DNA of 64,000 nt from Litoreibacter ascidiaceicola (GTDB taxonomy: Bacteria > Pseudomonadota > Alphaproteobacteria > Rhodobacterales > Rhodobacteraceae), in assembly GCF_900129235.1 (NCBI RefSeq), contig NZ_FQUV01000006.1, forward strand, positions 62,001 through 126,000, in the 5' to 3' direction. Made by a program: the position numbers and the translations under genes. Below the pieces are notes generated by a model. It saw nothing but the letters and a program-made list of their open reading frames with translations, was not told where the DNA came from and searched no databases. The stretch's first letter is position 1. Each line of letters starts with the position of its first letter. This document shows positions 20,861-29,790 of the stretch, piece after piece.

Positions 20861-22708
20861 ATGGCAAAGATCACACCCCTTCGGGACGGAAAAACTCCAC
20901 AGAAAAAGGTTGGCGCGCCGCCACCCCGCAATGTCTCCCAAGCGATAAGCGTAGCCAAAGATTCAAACCCGCTTTCGCACACCCACACCACGATGGAGCA
21001 AGCATTAGACAAAGGGCTAAAAGCGGCCTTGGCCAAGTTTACGGCGGGCCTTTCTCCGATTGCGCTGGCCTCTGCCTATTCTGATTGGGCCATGCATCTG
21101 GCATCTGCTCCGGGAAAGCGCCTGGAGTTATTGGAGAAGGCCGGGAAGAAAACTTGGCGGCTGGCAAATCATGCGACCCATTGTGTCGGCAATCCCGACA
21201 CGTCTGACACCTGTATCACGCCATTGCCTCAGGATCGGCGCTTCAAAGATGAAAGCTGGCAGAAATGGCCCTTTAACCTAATGTACCAGAGCTTCCTGCT
21301 AAACCAACAATGGTGGCACAACGCGACCACAGGTGTCGAAGGGGTGACGCAGCAGCACGAGAACGTCGTCGAGTTCGCCTCGCGCCAACTGCTCGACGTA
21401 TTCTCCCCATCAAATTTCGCAATGACAAACCCCGAAGTGCTGAAACAGACCGCACAAGAGGGCGGAATGAACCTGTATCACGGGTGGCAAAACTTCATCG
21501 AGGATTTATCGCGCGCCAGCGCTGGAAAACGCCCTGTTGGTTCGGAGGATTTTGAAGTTGGGCGCAACATGGCGACCACGCTGGGAAAGGTCGTCTACCG
21601 CAACGACCTGATGGAACTGATCCAATACGAGCCCACAACCGAAAAGGTCCATCCAGAACCCATTCTAATCGTTCCCGCATGGATCATGAAATACTACATT
21701 CTTGATCTGAGCGAGCAAAACTCGCTGGTGCGTTATCTGACGGCGCAGGGCTTCACCGTCTTCATAGTTTCATGGAAGAACCCGAATGCAGATGACCGGG
21801 ATCTGGGGATGGATGATTACGTTTCCTTGGGCGTCATGGATGCGCTTGAAGCAGTCGATGCGATTGGCGGCGGGCACAAGGTTCATGCGGTAGGCTATTG
21901 TCTGGGCGGCACATTGATGTCGATTGCTGCCGCCGCGATGGCGCGTGACGGCGACGCGCGCCTCAAAAGCCTGACACTGCTCGCAACCCAGATCGACTTC
22001 ACAGAAGCGGGCGAGTTGATGTTGTTTATCGATGAAAGCCAGTTGACGTTTCTCGAAGATTTGATGTGGGACCAAGGCTACTTGGATACCACGCAGATGG
22101 CGGGTGCGTTCGAGCTTCTACGCTCGAACGACCTGATCTGGTCGCGGGTCGTGCATGACTATCTAATGGGTGAACGCACCCCGATGAATGATCTGATGGC
22201 ATGGAACGCCGACGCTACCCGCATGCCATACCGAATGCACTCGGAATACCTACGGCAGCTGTTTTTGAACAACGATTTGGCCGAAGGTCGGTATCTTGTC
22301 GATGGCAAGCCAATCGCGATTTCTGACATCCGCGTGCCGGTGTTTCTTGTGGGCACTGAGCGCGACCACGTGGCACCTTGGGAATCTGTCTACAAGTTCA
22401 ACCTGCTTTCGGACACGGACGTGACTTTTGTTTTGACAAGTGGTGGGCACAACGCCGGCATCGTGTCTGAACCAGGGCATCCGCACCGCCACTACCGCGT
22501 GCGGGAAAAAGCTAAGGACGATTCCTATATCGACCCCGGTCGCTGGATACACGAAACATCCTCTGTGGACGGATCTTGGTGGCCGGTTTTGTCAGGTTGG
22601 GTCGCAGAACGGTCCGGTGAAAAGGTCACCCCTCCAGCGCTTGGAGCAAAGGCGAAGGGCTATGCGCCACTCTGTGATGCGCCCGGTACTTTCGTGTTCC
22701 AGGAGTAG
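20861..22708 (+). CDS. phaC: Poly(3-hydroxyalkanoate) synthase, class I
   Basis: Polymerises hydroxyacyl-CoA into storage polyester. The 615-residue product has the PHA synthase N-terminal domain and an alpha/beta-hydrolase core with the lipase-box-like GYCLGGT, catalytic Cys at about residue 347. The ATG at 20861 follows GAGAAAGG; the TTG at 20843 is less likely. The basic N-terminus up to about residue 40 is low-complexity. It heads a plus-strand gene group with fabI, pta and ackA, and lies next to an FNR-type box, suggesting PHA as an electron and carbon sink when oxygen is low. Confidence 0.93.
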   Translation: MAKITPLRDGKTPQKKVGAPPPRNVSQAISVAKDSNPLSHTHTTMEQALDKGLKAALAKFTAGLSPIALASAYSDWAMHLASAPGKRLELLEKAGKKTWRLANHATHCVGNPDTSDTCITPLPQDRRFKDESWQKWPFNLMYQSFLLNQQWWHNATTGVEGVTQQHENVVEFASRQLLDVFSPSNFAMTNPEVLKQTAQEGGMNLYHGWQNFIEDLSRASAGKRPVGSEDFEVGRNMATTLGKVVYRNDLMELIQYEPTTEKVHPEPILIVPAWIMKYYILDLSEQNSLVRYLTAQGFTVFIVSWKNPNADDRDLGMDDYVSLGVMDALEAVDAIGGGHKVHAVGYCLGGTLMSIAAAAMARDGDARLKSLTLLATQIDFTEAGELMLFIDESQLTFLEDLMWDQGYLDTTQMAGAFELLRSNDLIWSRVVHDYLMGERTPMNDLMAWNADATRMPYRMHSEYLRQLFLNNDLAEGRYLVDGKPIAISDIRVPVFLVGTERDHVAPWESVYKFNLLSDTDVTFVLTSGGHNAGIVSEPGHPHRHYRVREKAKDDSYIDPGRWIHETSSVDGSWWPVLSGWVAERSGEKVTPPALGAKAKGYAPLCDAPGTFVFQE

Positions 22709-22714
22709 TCGGAG

Positions 22715-23485
22715 ATGCTTGATACTCTACTAAAAGGCAAACGCGGTCTTGTCGTTGGAATTGCAAATGAGCATTCCATTGCTGCAGGTTGCGGCATGGC
22801 ATTTCATGCGGCAGGGGCCGACCTCGCGGTGACCTATGCTCAAGAACAATCCAAGCCTTTTGTTGCTCCCGTCGTGGCCAAATTGGACGCACCGATTTTC
22901 CTACCTTTGGACGTTCAGATCGATGGACAACTCGAGGCTGTTTTTGAGGCGATTAATCGCGAGTGGGGTCAGCTCGACTTCATTCTACACTCAATCGCCT
23001 ACTGCCCTAAGGATGATTTGCATGGCCCGGTGAGCGAATGCTCAAAGGAGGGTTTCGCTCAGGCAATGGACATCTCGGTTCACTCCCTGATCCGAATGGC
23101 GCGCCTTGCGGCCCCACTGATGACTAACGGCGGAAGCATCCTAACAATGAGCTATTATGGTGCCGACAAAGTCGTCGATCACTATAACATCATGGGGCCC
23201 GTCAAGTCAGCGCTGGAGGGAACAGTGCGTTATTTGGCCGCCGAGCTTGGCCCGAAACAAATCCGGGTAAATGCGATCTCGCCTGGCCCTCTGCAAACCC
23301 GCGCAGGTTCCGGAATTGACCACTTCGACGAATTGATCGAAGCCGCGCGTCATCGTGCACCCCAACAGAGCCTCGTGGGTATCGAAGATGTTGGTCAGAT
23401 GGCGGTCGGACTGGTCAGCGACCTGTCACGCAAAGTGACCGGCAACATCGCTTTTGTCGATGGCGGTTATCACGTCCGCGCATGA
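22715..23485 (+). CDS. fabI: Enoyl-ACP reductase FabI-like (second copy likely)
   Basis: NADH-dependent short-chain dehydrogenase family protein of 256 residues. The catalytic pattern Tyr157-x6-Lys164 (YNIMGPVK) and Tyr147 match E. coli FabI almost position for position; the nucleotide site lies in residues 12-20. Placed between PHA synthase and the acetate genes, it may be a specialised paralogue and not the housekeeping fatty-acid enzyme; the genome would need to be checked for another copy. It starts 6 bases after phaC. Confidence 0.88.
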   Translation: MLDTLLKGKRGLVVGIANEHSIAAGCGMAFHAAGADLAVTYAQEQSKPFVAPVVAKLDAPIFLPLDVQIDGQLEAVFEAINREWGQLDFILHSIAYCPKDDLHGPVSECSKEGFAQAMDISVHSLIRMARLAAPLMTNGGSILTMSYYGADKVVDHYNIMGPVKSALEGTVRYLAAELGPKQIRVNAISPGPLQTRAGSGIDHFDELIEAARHRAPQQSLVGIEDVGQMAVGLVSDLSRKVTGNIAFVDGGYHVRA

Positions 23486-23622
23486 AGCCCACACCAGCAC
23501 TTAAGGAAAACGAAACGGCACGAACAACGCTTGTTATGGACGGACCACACAGCCTCGGGCGCGCAATCTTGGTTCTCGCAGGTGCTGATGCCGATTGCAT
23601 CGCCGCTCAACACTCAGTGTGA
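23482..23622 (+). CDS. Possible small ORF (46 aa) coupled to fabI
   Basis: An ATG overlaps the fabI stop as ATGA and opens a 46-residue frame that begins MKPTPALKENE and ends at TGA 23620-23622. The overlap is the same as in the true genes of this region, but there is no recognised family and no strong ribosome site beyond coupling. It may be a real small protein or chance. Confidence 0.3.
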   Translation: MKPTPALKENETARTTLVMDGPHSLGRAILVLAGADADCIAAQHSV

Positions 23623-23653
23623 GCCGGCCCGACACAAAACAACGGAGCTACAA

Positions 23654-23926
23654 ATGACCAAGAAGACACTCAAATGGCAACCCGACCTCAGCTACCCCGC
23701 TGGCAAAGGAGCGACCGAGCAGCGCTTCACCTCAACGGCAAATGGCGATGATCTGGAAATCGACACCCACCCTTGGGGCGAGGCTGATCTGAAAATCAAC
23801 CACAAGCAAACGGCACACGTCGATGGCAAACCCTCGGCCGGGGACGCGTTCCGCGAAGCCGAGGATATTGCAGAGAAGATTGAAGGCCAGAAAACCAAAG
23901 ACGAACAGGCATCCCTCAATTCCTGA
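23654..23926 (+). CDS. Small acidic/polar hypothetical protein (90 aa)
   Basis: Not recognised with confidence. A 90-residue hydrophilic protein beginning MTKKTLKWQPDLSYP, rich in Lys, Asp and Glu, with no membrane helix or signal peptide. An ACGGAGC ribosome site precedes the ATG at 23654. It lies between fabI and the phosphotransacetylase gene on the same strand, so it is probably co-transcribed with them. A structural or chaperone-like role is conceivable but unsupported. Confidence 0.6.
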   Translation: MTKKTLKWQPDLSYPAGKGATEQRFTSTANGDDLEIDTHPWGEADLKINHKQTAHVDGKPSAGDAFREAEDIAEKIEGQKTKDEQASLNS

Positions 23927-23955
23927 GGCGCGGCAAAGAAGAAAGGCCGGTATCA

Positions 23956-25353
23956 ATGCAATTCATCGAAAACAGAACTTTTGACGAGATCAAAGTTGGT
24001 GACAGCGCCGAACTGACACGAAATCTAAAAGCGGAAGACATTGAATTGTTTGCCGTTATGTCAGGCGATGTAAACCCTGCCCATGTCGATGCAGATTTTG
24101 CCAAGTCCGATGTCTTTCACAAAATCATTGCGCACGGAATGTGGGGTGGTGCCTTGATATCGGCAGTCCTTGGTACGGAATTGCCAGGACCCGGAACGAT
24201 CTATCTCAATCAAAACCTGAGCTTTCGCCGCCCTGTTGGCTTGGGCGACACAGTCACTGTTCGCGTAACTGTCACGGAAAAAGCAGCCGAACACCATCGC
24301 GTCACCCTCGATTGTCTGTGCCTAAACCAAAGCGGAGAAATCGTGATCGAAGGCGAGGCTCTGGTTATGGCTCCAACCGAGAAGGTACGCCGCCCACGCG
24401 TCAACCTGCCGGAAGTGCACCTTCATGAATGCGGCGCTCGGTTCAATGAGCTCATCGCTGCAACGAAACTCCTCGCCCCGGTGCCGACCGCCGTCGTACA
24501 TCCCTGCGATGACCTGTCGTTGGAAGGAGCGCTGGCGGCTGCCGAGCAAGGAATGATCGTGCCGGTGCTAGTAGGGCCCGAAGCCAAGATCAGAGCCGTC
24601 GCAGAAGCTGGCAATCGAGATCTGACCGGGATAGAAATCGTCGATGTCCCGCATAGCCACGCAGCCGCCGAAAAGGCCGTGGCGTTGGCGCGCGCTGGCA
24701 AAGTGGGCATGCTCATGAAAGGCAAGATTCACACCGACGAATTGCTCGAACCGGTCGTGAACCGCGAGACAGGTCTCCGCACCGAACGGCGCATGAGTCA
24801 TGTCTTCGCGCTCGATGTCCCAAACTACCCAAAGCCACTCCTCATCAGCGACGCCGCGATCAACATCTTTCCCGATCTGCAAGCGAAAGGCGACATCGTT
24901 CAGAATGCAATCGACCTTGGTCACGCGCTTGGCATTTCATGCCCAAAGGTTGCACTGCTGTCAGCCGTCGAAACGGTCACACCGAGCATCCCGTCGACCG
25001 TCGACGCCTCCGCATTGTGCAAAATGGCAGATCGCGGACAGATCACCGGCGGGCAACTCGATGGGCCACTGGCCTTTGACAATGCGGTGTCTCGCTCCGC
25101 GGCAGATGCCAAGGGCATTGTCTCGGACGTCGCAGGAAACGCCGACATCCTGATTGTGCCCGATCTTGAAGCCGGAAACATGTTGGCCAAGCAGTTGATT
25201 TATCTCGCGGGCGCGGATTCAGCGGGCGTTGTTCTAGGGGCACGAATCCCGATTGTGTTGACAAGCCGAGCGGACGGCTTGACGTCGCGCATCGCGTCAG
25301 CCGCCATAGCTCAGTTGTTCGTTCATCATTTTGCCAAAGGCATCTTGTCATGA
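23956..25353 (+). CDS. pta: MaoC-phosphate acetyltransferase fusion
   Basis: A 465-residue two-domain protein. Residues 1 to about 140 form a MaoC-type hotdog domain (motif FAVMSGDVNPAHVD, with the hydratase Asp-His pair); residues of about 155-465 form a phosphate acetyltransferase/butyryltransferase domain (motif GMLMKGKIHTDELLE). The second domain makes acetyl (or butyryl) phosphate from the CoA thioester; the first may hydrate enoyl-CoA, linking to PHA monomers. It overlaps ackA by 4 bases, giving an ATP-yielding pair. Confidence 0.9.
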   Translation: MQFIENRTFDEIKVGDSAELTRNLKAEDIELFAVMSGDVNPAHVDADFAKSDVFHKIIAHGMWGGALISAVLGTELPGPGTIYLNQNLSFRRPVGLGDTVTVRVTVTEKAAEHHRVTLDCLCLNQSGEIVIEGEALVMAPTEKVRRPRVNLPEVHLHECGARFNELIAATKLLAPVPTAVVHPCDDLSLEGALAAAEQGMIVPVLVGPEAKIRAVAEAGNRDLTGIEIVDVPHSHAAAEKAVALARAGKVGMLMKGKIHTDELLEPVVNRETGLRTERRMSHVFALDVPNYPKPLLISDAAINIFPDLQAKGDIVQNAIDLGHALGISCPKVALLSAVETVTPSIPSTVDASALCKMADRGQITGGQLDGPLAFDNAVSRSAADAKGIVSDVAGNADILIVPDLEAGNMLAKQLIYLAGADSAGVVLGARIPIVLTSRADGLTSRIASAAIAQLFVHHFAKGILS

Positions 25354-26549
25354 GCGAAGTCATTCTGACCCTTAACGCGGGGTCCTCCAGCCTGAAGTTC
25401 GCCGTTTTTGAATTTGATACGACGCAAACCACGGCCAGCATCAGCGGAAAAATCACGGGGATCGGGCGAGCTCCCGAATTTTCGGCACGAGTTGGCGATG
25501 GTGCGGATCTTGAGAAAGGCATTCTGAATCACATCAATACCGCATCGAGCCACGAAGACATTATCGCGCTTCTGCTGGCTTGGCTGAAACAACATCTTGA
25601 GGACCGACCGCTCATCGCAATTGGACACCGTGTTGTTCATGGTGGCAGCTTCTTCGCAGCGCCAACCCGCATCACCGATGATGTGCTAAACAAACTCGAA
25701 ACACTCAACCCTCTCGCCCCGCTACATCAACCGCACAATCTTGCTGCAATTCGAGCGGTGTCGAAATGGCATCCCGAAGTCCCTCAATTTGCGTGCTTTG
25801 ATACCGGGTTTCACCAAACTCAAGATCGGGTGGCGTCGCTTTTTGCTCTGCCTCGGAGTTTGAGCGACGAGGGCATCGTTCGATACGGATTTCATGGGTT
25901 GTCTTATGAATACATAGCTAGTGTCCTCCCCCACCATCTCGGACAGCAAGCGGACGCGCGCGTGATCGTCGCGCATCTCGGAAATGGTGCGAGCATGTGT
26001 GCCATGAAGAATAGGCAGAGCGTTGCGACCAGTATGGGATTCACGGCACTCGATGGTCTGATGATGGGTCGCCGGTGCGGAACTCTCGACCCGGGCGTCG
26101 TGCTCTATCTCATGCAATCAAAGGGCATGACTGTCAGTCAGGTCGAGGCCCTGCTGTATCGCCAATCGGGCTTACTTGGGGTGTCCGGGATCAGTAACCA
26201 TATGCAGGTTTTGCAAGATAGCGACGATCCGCATGCGCGCGAAGCCATCGAACTTTACGCCTTCCGTGCCGCCAGTGTTCTAGCCGGTCTCGCCACCGCC
26301 ATTGGCGGTCTCGATGCCTTGGTGTTCACAGCAGGCATCGGCGAAAACTCAGCACTTATGCGACACCTGATCTGCGACCGCCTCGCTTGGATGGGTCTCT
26401 GCTTGGACAGCGAAGCGAACGATGAGAACGCAACGACAATCAGCTCATCCCACTCAACCGTGACAGTTCTGAAGCTGCCGACGAATGAAGAAGCCGTTGT
26501 TGCCAAGGCATGCCGAAGCATCGTCGCCAACCGCCCAATACAAAAATGA
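25350..26549 (+). CDS. ackA: Acetate kinase
   Basis: Makes ATP from acetyl phosphate and ADP, releasing acetate. The 399-residue protein has the family signatures NAGSSSLKF at residues 8-16, GHRVVHGG, and HLGNGASM of the ASKHA fold. With the preceding pta domain it gives substrate-level ATP during fermentation. The start ATG overlaps the pta stop. Confidence 0.95.
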   Translation: MSEVILTLNAGSSSLKFAVFEFDTTQTTASISGKITGIGRAPEFSARVGDGADLEKGILNHINTASSHEDIIALLLAWLKQHLEDRPLIAIGHRVVHGGSFFAAPTRITDDVLNKLETLNPLAPLHQPHNLAAIRAVSKWHPEVPQFACFDTGFHQTQDRVASLFALPRSLSDEGIVRYGFHGLSYEYIASVLPHHLGQQADARVIVAHLGNGASMCAMKNRQSVATSMGFTALDGLMMGRRCGTLDPGVVLYLMQSKGMTVSQVEALLYRQSGLLGVSGISNHMQVLQDSDDPHAREAIELYAFRAASVLAGLATAIGGLDALVFTAGIGENSALMRHLICDRLAWMGLCLDSEANDENATTISSSHSTVTVLKLPTNEEAVVAKACRSIVANRPIQK

Positions 26550-26585
26550 AATCGAAATCTAAGAAATTGATGGATGTAAAATCTC

Positions 26586-28022
26586 ATGCTGCCCGAAATC
26601 GAAACCGCAAGACCTCGAATTTGCCAACATTTTCTTGGAGTACGCAAGAATTGCCGTCACGCGATACTTAGCGTCTCTTTGTCGTTTCTTGCGGCCTGTA
26701 GTGGCGTTGGTCCAGATTATGCGCCGCCAACCATTGCGCTTGCTGACAGTTTCGTTGAGGGCGGCTCAGCGCAAAAGGGCGAAACCACCCAGATCCAATG
26801 GTGGACAGATCTGAATGATCGCAAGCTGAACGATATCGTGACCCAAGGTCTCGGACAGAACTTGAGAGTCCACGCAGCGCTTCAGGCGGCCAATGCGGCT
26901 CAGGCCAATGCCCGCGCCGCAGGTGTCACCAACCAGATCGGCGGTGATCTCAGCGCGTCGACATACCGAGTGGATGTCGACGCGGACACGGTTGGGTTGC
27001 TGCCCGACACCTTCCGCTCCGCCACCCTAAGCGCGGGATCGGCCTTGGCAGGCATCGGCAGGAGGCAGGAACAAGCGCTGGCCTCCCTCGACGCAGCCGA
27101 CTTTGATGTTGGAACCGCCCGCCTTGCCTACCTGTCGAGCGTAGTCGGTGCCTACATTGATGCGAGATATTATCAGGAGAGGTTGGAACTAACGCGCCAA
27201 TCCATAGCAAACAATCGTCGCATCCTGGAAATCGTGCAACGCGAACGCGATATCGGGCAGGCTGCTGAACTGAATGTAGCGCAGGCAAAGGCACAACTCT
27301 CAAATGTATCAGCGCAATTGCCGACGCTTGAAGCTGCATTTTTGGCAAGTGTTTACGGGATTGCGACACTCGTGTCGGAACCTGCGGGGCCTCTATTGAA
27401 GAATATGCAGGCCGGTGCCCTGCAACCGACCCCCAAGACTTCACCTCGCATCGGGACACCTGCAAACTTGCTGCGCAACCGGCCGGACATACGCGCAACA
27501 GAACGGCGCTATGCAGCGGCTGTGGCGTCAATTGGGGTCGCCGAAGCTAAGCTCTATCCTACACTAGCCTTGAGTGGGACGATCTCGCTTGATGGCGATA
27601 GTGACGGATCGCTCTTCGGCCCCTCCCTTACGCTACCAGTCTTCAGCCGCGGCGCATTGAAAGCCAGACGGGACGCGGCCACCGCAACGGCGCGGCAAGC
27701 AGAGATTCTGTGGCGCGCGTCTGTCGAACAAGCTGTTCAAGACGTACAAAGCGCACAGAGCGCGTACCGGCTATCGCGGCAAAAGGTGACACGCCTGCGC
27801 GAGGCGGTCTCGGCGAACAGAACGGCCTTTGATCTGACTGAAAAAGCCTATCAGGACGGCGCGATCGAGCTGTTGGATCTTCTCAAGGCAGAACTCACGC
27901 TCACCCAGACCCGAGGGTTGCTGGCTCAGGCGGTGCAGCAAAACGCCGCCAATTGGCTCAGATTGCAGATTGCCACGGGAAGCGGATGGGCCGCACCGCG
28001 GGAGGATCGGGATGAGGGTTAA
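26586..28022 (+). CDS. Outer-membrane efflux lipoprotein (TolC/OprM/NodT family)
   Basis: Outer-membrane channel of 478 residues with a lipoprotein signal ending at FLAACS (Cys at about 38). Two repeats of the outer-membrane efflux domain follow, with the LLRNRPDIRATERR segment between them. The n-region before the hydrophobic stretch is unusually long (about 26 residues); no better start codon was found. It probably completes a tripartite pump with the HlyD/RbbA-like exporter 6 kb away, which lacks its own channel; the pairing is inferred from proximity. A TTGATGGATGTAAA sequence just before the ATG is not a good FNR box. Confidence 0.88.
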   Translation: MLPEIETARPRICQHFLGVRKNCRHAILSVSLSFLAACSGVGPDYAPPTIALADSFVEGGSAQKGETTQIQWWTDLNDRKLNDIVTQGLGQNLRVHAALQAANAAQANARAAGVTNQIGGDLSASTYRVDVDADTVGLLPDTFRSATLSAGSALAGIGRRQEQALASLDAADFDVGTARLAYLSSVVGAYIDARYYQERLELTRQSIANNRRILEIVQRERDIGQAAELNVAQAKAQLSNVSAQLPTLEAAFLASVYGIATLVSEPAGPLLKNMQAGALQPTPKTSPRIGTPANLLRNRPDIRATERRYAAAVASIGVAEAKLYPTLALSGTISLDGDSDGSLFGPSLTLPVFSRGALKARRDAATATARQAEILWRASVEQAVQDVQSAQSAYRLSRQKVTRLREAVSANRTAFDLTEKAYQDGAIELLDLLKAELTLTQTRGLLAQAVQQNAANWLRLQIATGSGWAAPREDRDEG

Positions 28023-29136
28023 AAAGTCAGAGCCGAGGCCTGCACAGGTTTTTACAGCTGCCGCCCATTCGCCTGATACAGGTGGCATGACCCGACGCAC
28101 TCTTTTGATGTCATTGAGCGGGGCCACCCTGTCGGCTTGTGCACCGCGCGGGGTGCTCTCGATGGCGGGGGTTTCGGAGAAGTCAAAGACGCAACTGATC
28201 TGGGTAGCAGCGGCACCCGGCACAAGCATGGTCGCCGCCAATCCAGCCTTTCGCGATAAGATCGCATCGATTTCTCCTTTCGCCCACATAGAGGTCTCAA
28301 TTCCTGAGCACCATGCGCTTGGCCAAGTCGAATGGCCGGACACAGACCCCGATCCTCTACGGGATTTTCTTGTCTCTGATCTGGAAAACTTGACGACAGA
28401 GGAGGTCTTTCTAGGGGCAATCGCCAAAGATCTATCGCCGGATCAGGAAATTGGCGTCTTCATCCACGGCTTCAACACAACCTACCCCGAAGCAATCTAC
28501 AGGCATGCACAAATTGCGCATGATTTCGATCTGGTTGGGCCTCAAATCACCTTTGTCTGGCCTTCGGAAGGCAAACCCCTAGGCTATCTTGGTGACAGGG
28601 ATAACGTGCTTGTCGCCCGCGATGCACTGCTGCGTTTTCTGGAGCGTTTGACCGCGCGCTTTCCTAACAGGGTTGCAGTCGCGGCCCATTCCATGGGGGC
28701 GTTATTGTTAATGGAAACGCTAAAACAAGCATCAGTTGCTCGAAGGCCCTTGGCTGATCGCCTCGCGGGGCTCGTGTTGATTTCACCCGACATCGGTATG
28801 GAAGTTTTCATATCTCAGGTGGAAAATATCCCTTCCCTGCCGGACCAGACTCTGGTGATCGTATCACAAAAAGACCGTCTACTGCGCCTATCGCAGCGCC
28901 TAGCGGGTGGCAAGGTGAGGCTGGGAGAGGGCAATGATATCGACGCATTGCAGCGCCTCGCCATTGTTGTGGTTGATCTTTCCAATGCTACAGGAGGGGA
29001 TCCTAGAAACCATCTTACTGCAGTGACTTCACCAACCGCCATTTCATACCTGAGGGCGCTCATCAAAGACGAAACCGTTCTAACGGAAGCGATGGGATCG
29101 ACGCCGCTGCTCCTGCAATTTCCGTCGCTACTTTAA
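28012..29136 (+). CDS. Alpha/beta-hydrolase of the DUF900 type, probable lipoprotein
   Basis: Predicted extracytoplasmic serine hydrolase of 374 residues. The nucleophile elbow is AHSMGALL, preceded by the oxyanion region FIHGFNTTYPEA and followed by a late His. The ATG at 28012 has a GGAGG ribosome site and overlaps the efflux gene by 11 bases; a second ATG at 28087 starts TRRTLLMSLSGATLSAC, a twin-arginine-like lipoprotein signal, and may be the actual start. Substrate unknown; DUF900 proteins are often annotated as esterases. Confidence 0.8.
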   Translation: MRVKKSEPRPAQVFTAAAHSPDTGGMTRRTLLMSLSGATLSACAPRGVLSMAGVSEKSKTQLIWVAAAPGTSMVAANPAFRDKIASISPFAHIEVSIPEHHALGQVEWPDTDPDPLRDFLVSDLENLTTEEVFLGAIAKDLSPDQEIGVFIHGFNTTYPEAIYRHAQIAHDFDLVGPQITFVWPSEGKPLGYLGDRDNVLVARDALLRFLERLTARFPNRVAVAAHSMGALLLMETLKQASVARRPLADRLAGLVLISPDIGMEVFISQVENIPSLPDQTLVIVSQKDRLLRLSQRLAGGKVRLGEGNDIDALQRLAIVVVDLSNATGGDPRNHLTAVTSPTAISYLRALIKDETVLTEAMGSTPLLLQFPSLL

Positions 29137-29216
29137 TATTCGGTAAGGCGCATTCGGCAAACTGCAAACGGACATTCATCAAATAAGGAGCGGGCAGCTG
29201 GTGAAAAAGCTGCCGA

Positions 29217-29257
29217 TTGATGTTCGTCAATCTTCACGTTCAGCCGGAAGGTATCTG
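29217..29257 (+). promoter_or_regulatory. FNR-type promoter of phasin-like gene
   Basis: Palindrome TTGATGTTCGTCAA at 29217-29230, with a -10-like TATCTG at 29252-29257, centred 31 bases downstream of the box centre. This matches class II FNR spacing. The likely ATG at 29287 is about 64 bases from the box centre. Confidence 0.72.
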
Positions 29258-29286
29258 TGAACAACCCCAAAGTGAGAGGATTGAAA

Positions 29287-29619
29287 ATGAACAAGGATCA
29301 AAAGGCCAAAGATACTGGCTCTCCGATGACCAATCTGATGGAAGTAATGCAAGAAGCCAGCACGACAATGATGCCCGGTTTCGGACTGGAATGGTTTGAA
29401 ACCATGAATAAAGTTGGCACGGAAATGCTGGCTTTCATGTCGGAGCGCGTCAAGCAGGATATCCAGACACAACAAGACCTTTTGCAAGCGAAAGACATTG
29501 GTGAGATTCAGAAAATTCAGGCAGACTTCGTCAAAAAAGCGATGGACGACTACGCCGCTGAAATGACCAAGCTGATGGATATGGGAAAAACCCACGAAAA
29601 GCACGCCATTCCAGTCTGA
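29287..29619 (+). CDS. Phasin-like protein
   Basis: A 110-residue amphipathic, helix-forming protein with motifs LEWFETMNKVGTEMLAFMSERVKQD and a tail rich in Lys and Glu, typical of phasins that coat PHA granules. The ATG at 29287 follows GAGAGGA; a GTG at 29257 would add ten residues. Presence of a PHA synthase 6.6 kb away and the same type of promoter box support the role. Small size and simple composition make the family call moderate. Confidence 0.75.
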   Translation: MNKDQKAKDTGSPMTNLMEVMQEASTTMMPGFGLEWFETMNKVGTEMLAFMSERVKQDIQTQQDLLQAKDIGEIQKIQADFVKKAMDDYAAEMTKLMDMGKTHEKHAIPV

Positions 29620-29731
29620 CGAAACCAGTCGTTGTCGATGCGATCGGGGTGGATCACATCTTAGACCTACGGATCGAACAGACCTCCCTCTATCCTTTGA
29701 TCACAAAGAGCGAAAGTATTCTCATGCGCGC

Positions 29732-29760
29732 CCTGATCTAGCAAACGGATCAGGCAGTTT
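29732..29760 (+). terminator. Possible terminator after phasin-like gene
   Basis: Inverted repeat CCTGATC (29732-29738) and GATCAGG (29748-29754), loop of nine bases, followed by CAGTTTT. The T-run is short, so it may be a weak terminator. Confidence 0.4.
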
Positions 29761-29790
29761 TCCTGACACATTAACGTGAGATACCACCAG

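Noticed and set aside
26567-26580. TTGATGGATGTAAA before the efflux gene as a seventh FNR box
   Set aside because: One half-site is imperfect and it ends only six bases before the ATG, which does not fit an activator position.
26950-27531. 193-residue minus-strand frame inside the efflux gene
   Set aside because: It is Arg/Pro-rich shadow translation opposite a clear outer-membrane efflux gene.
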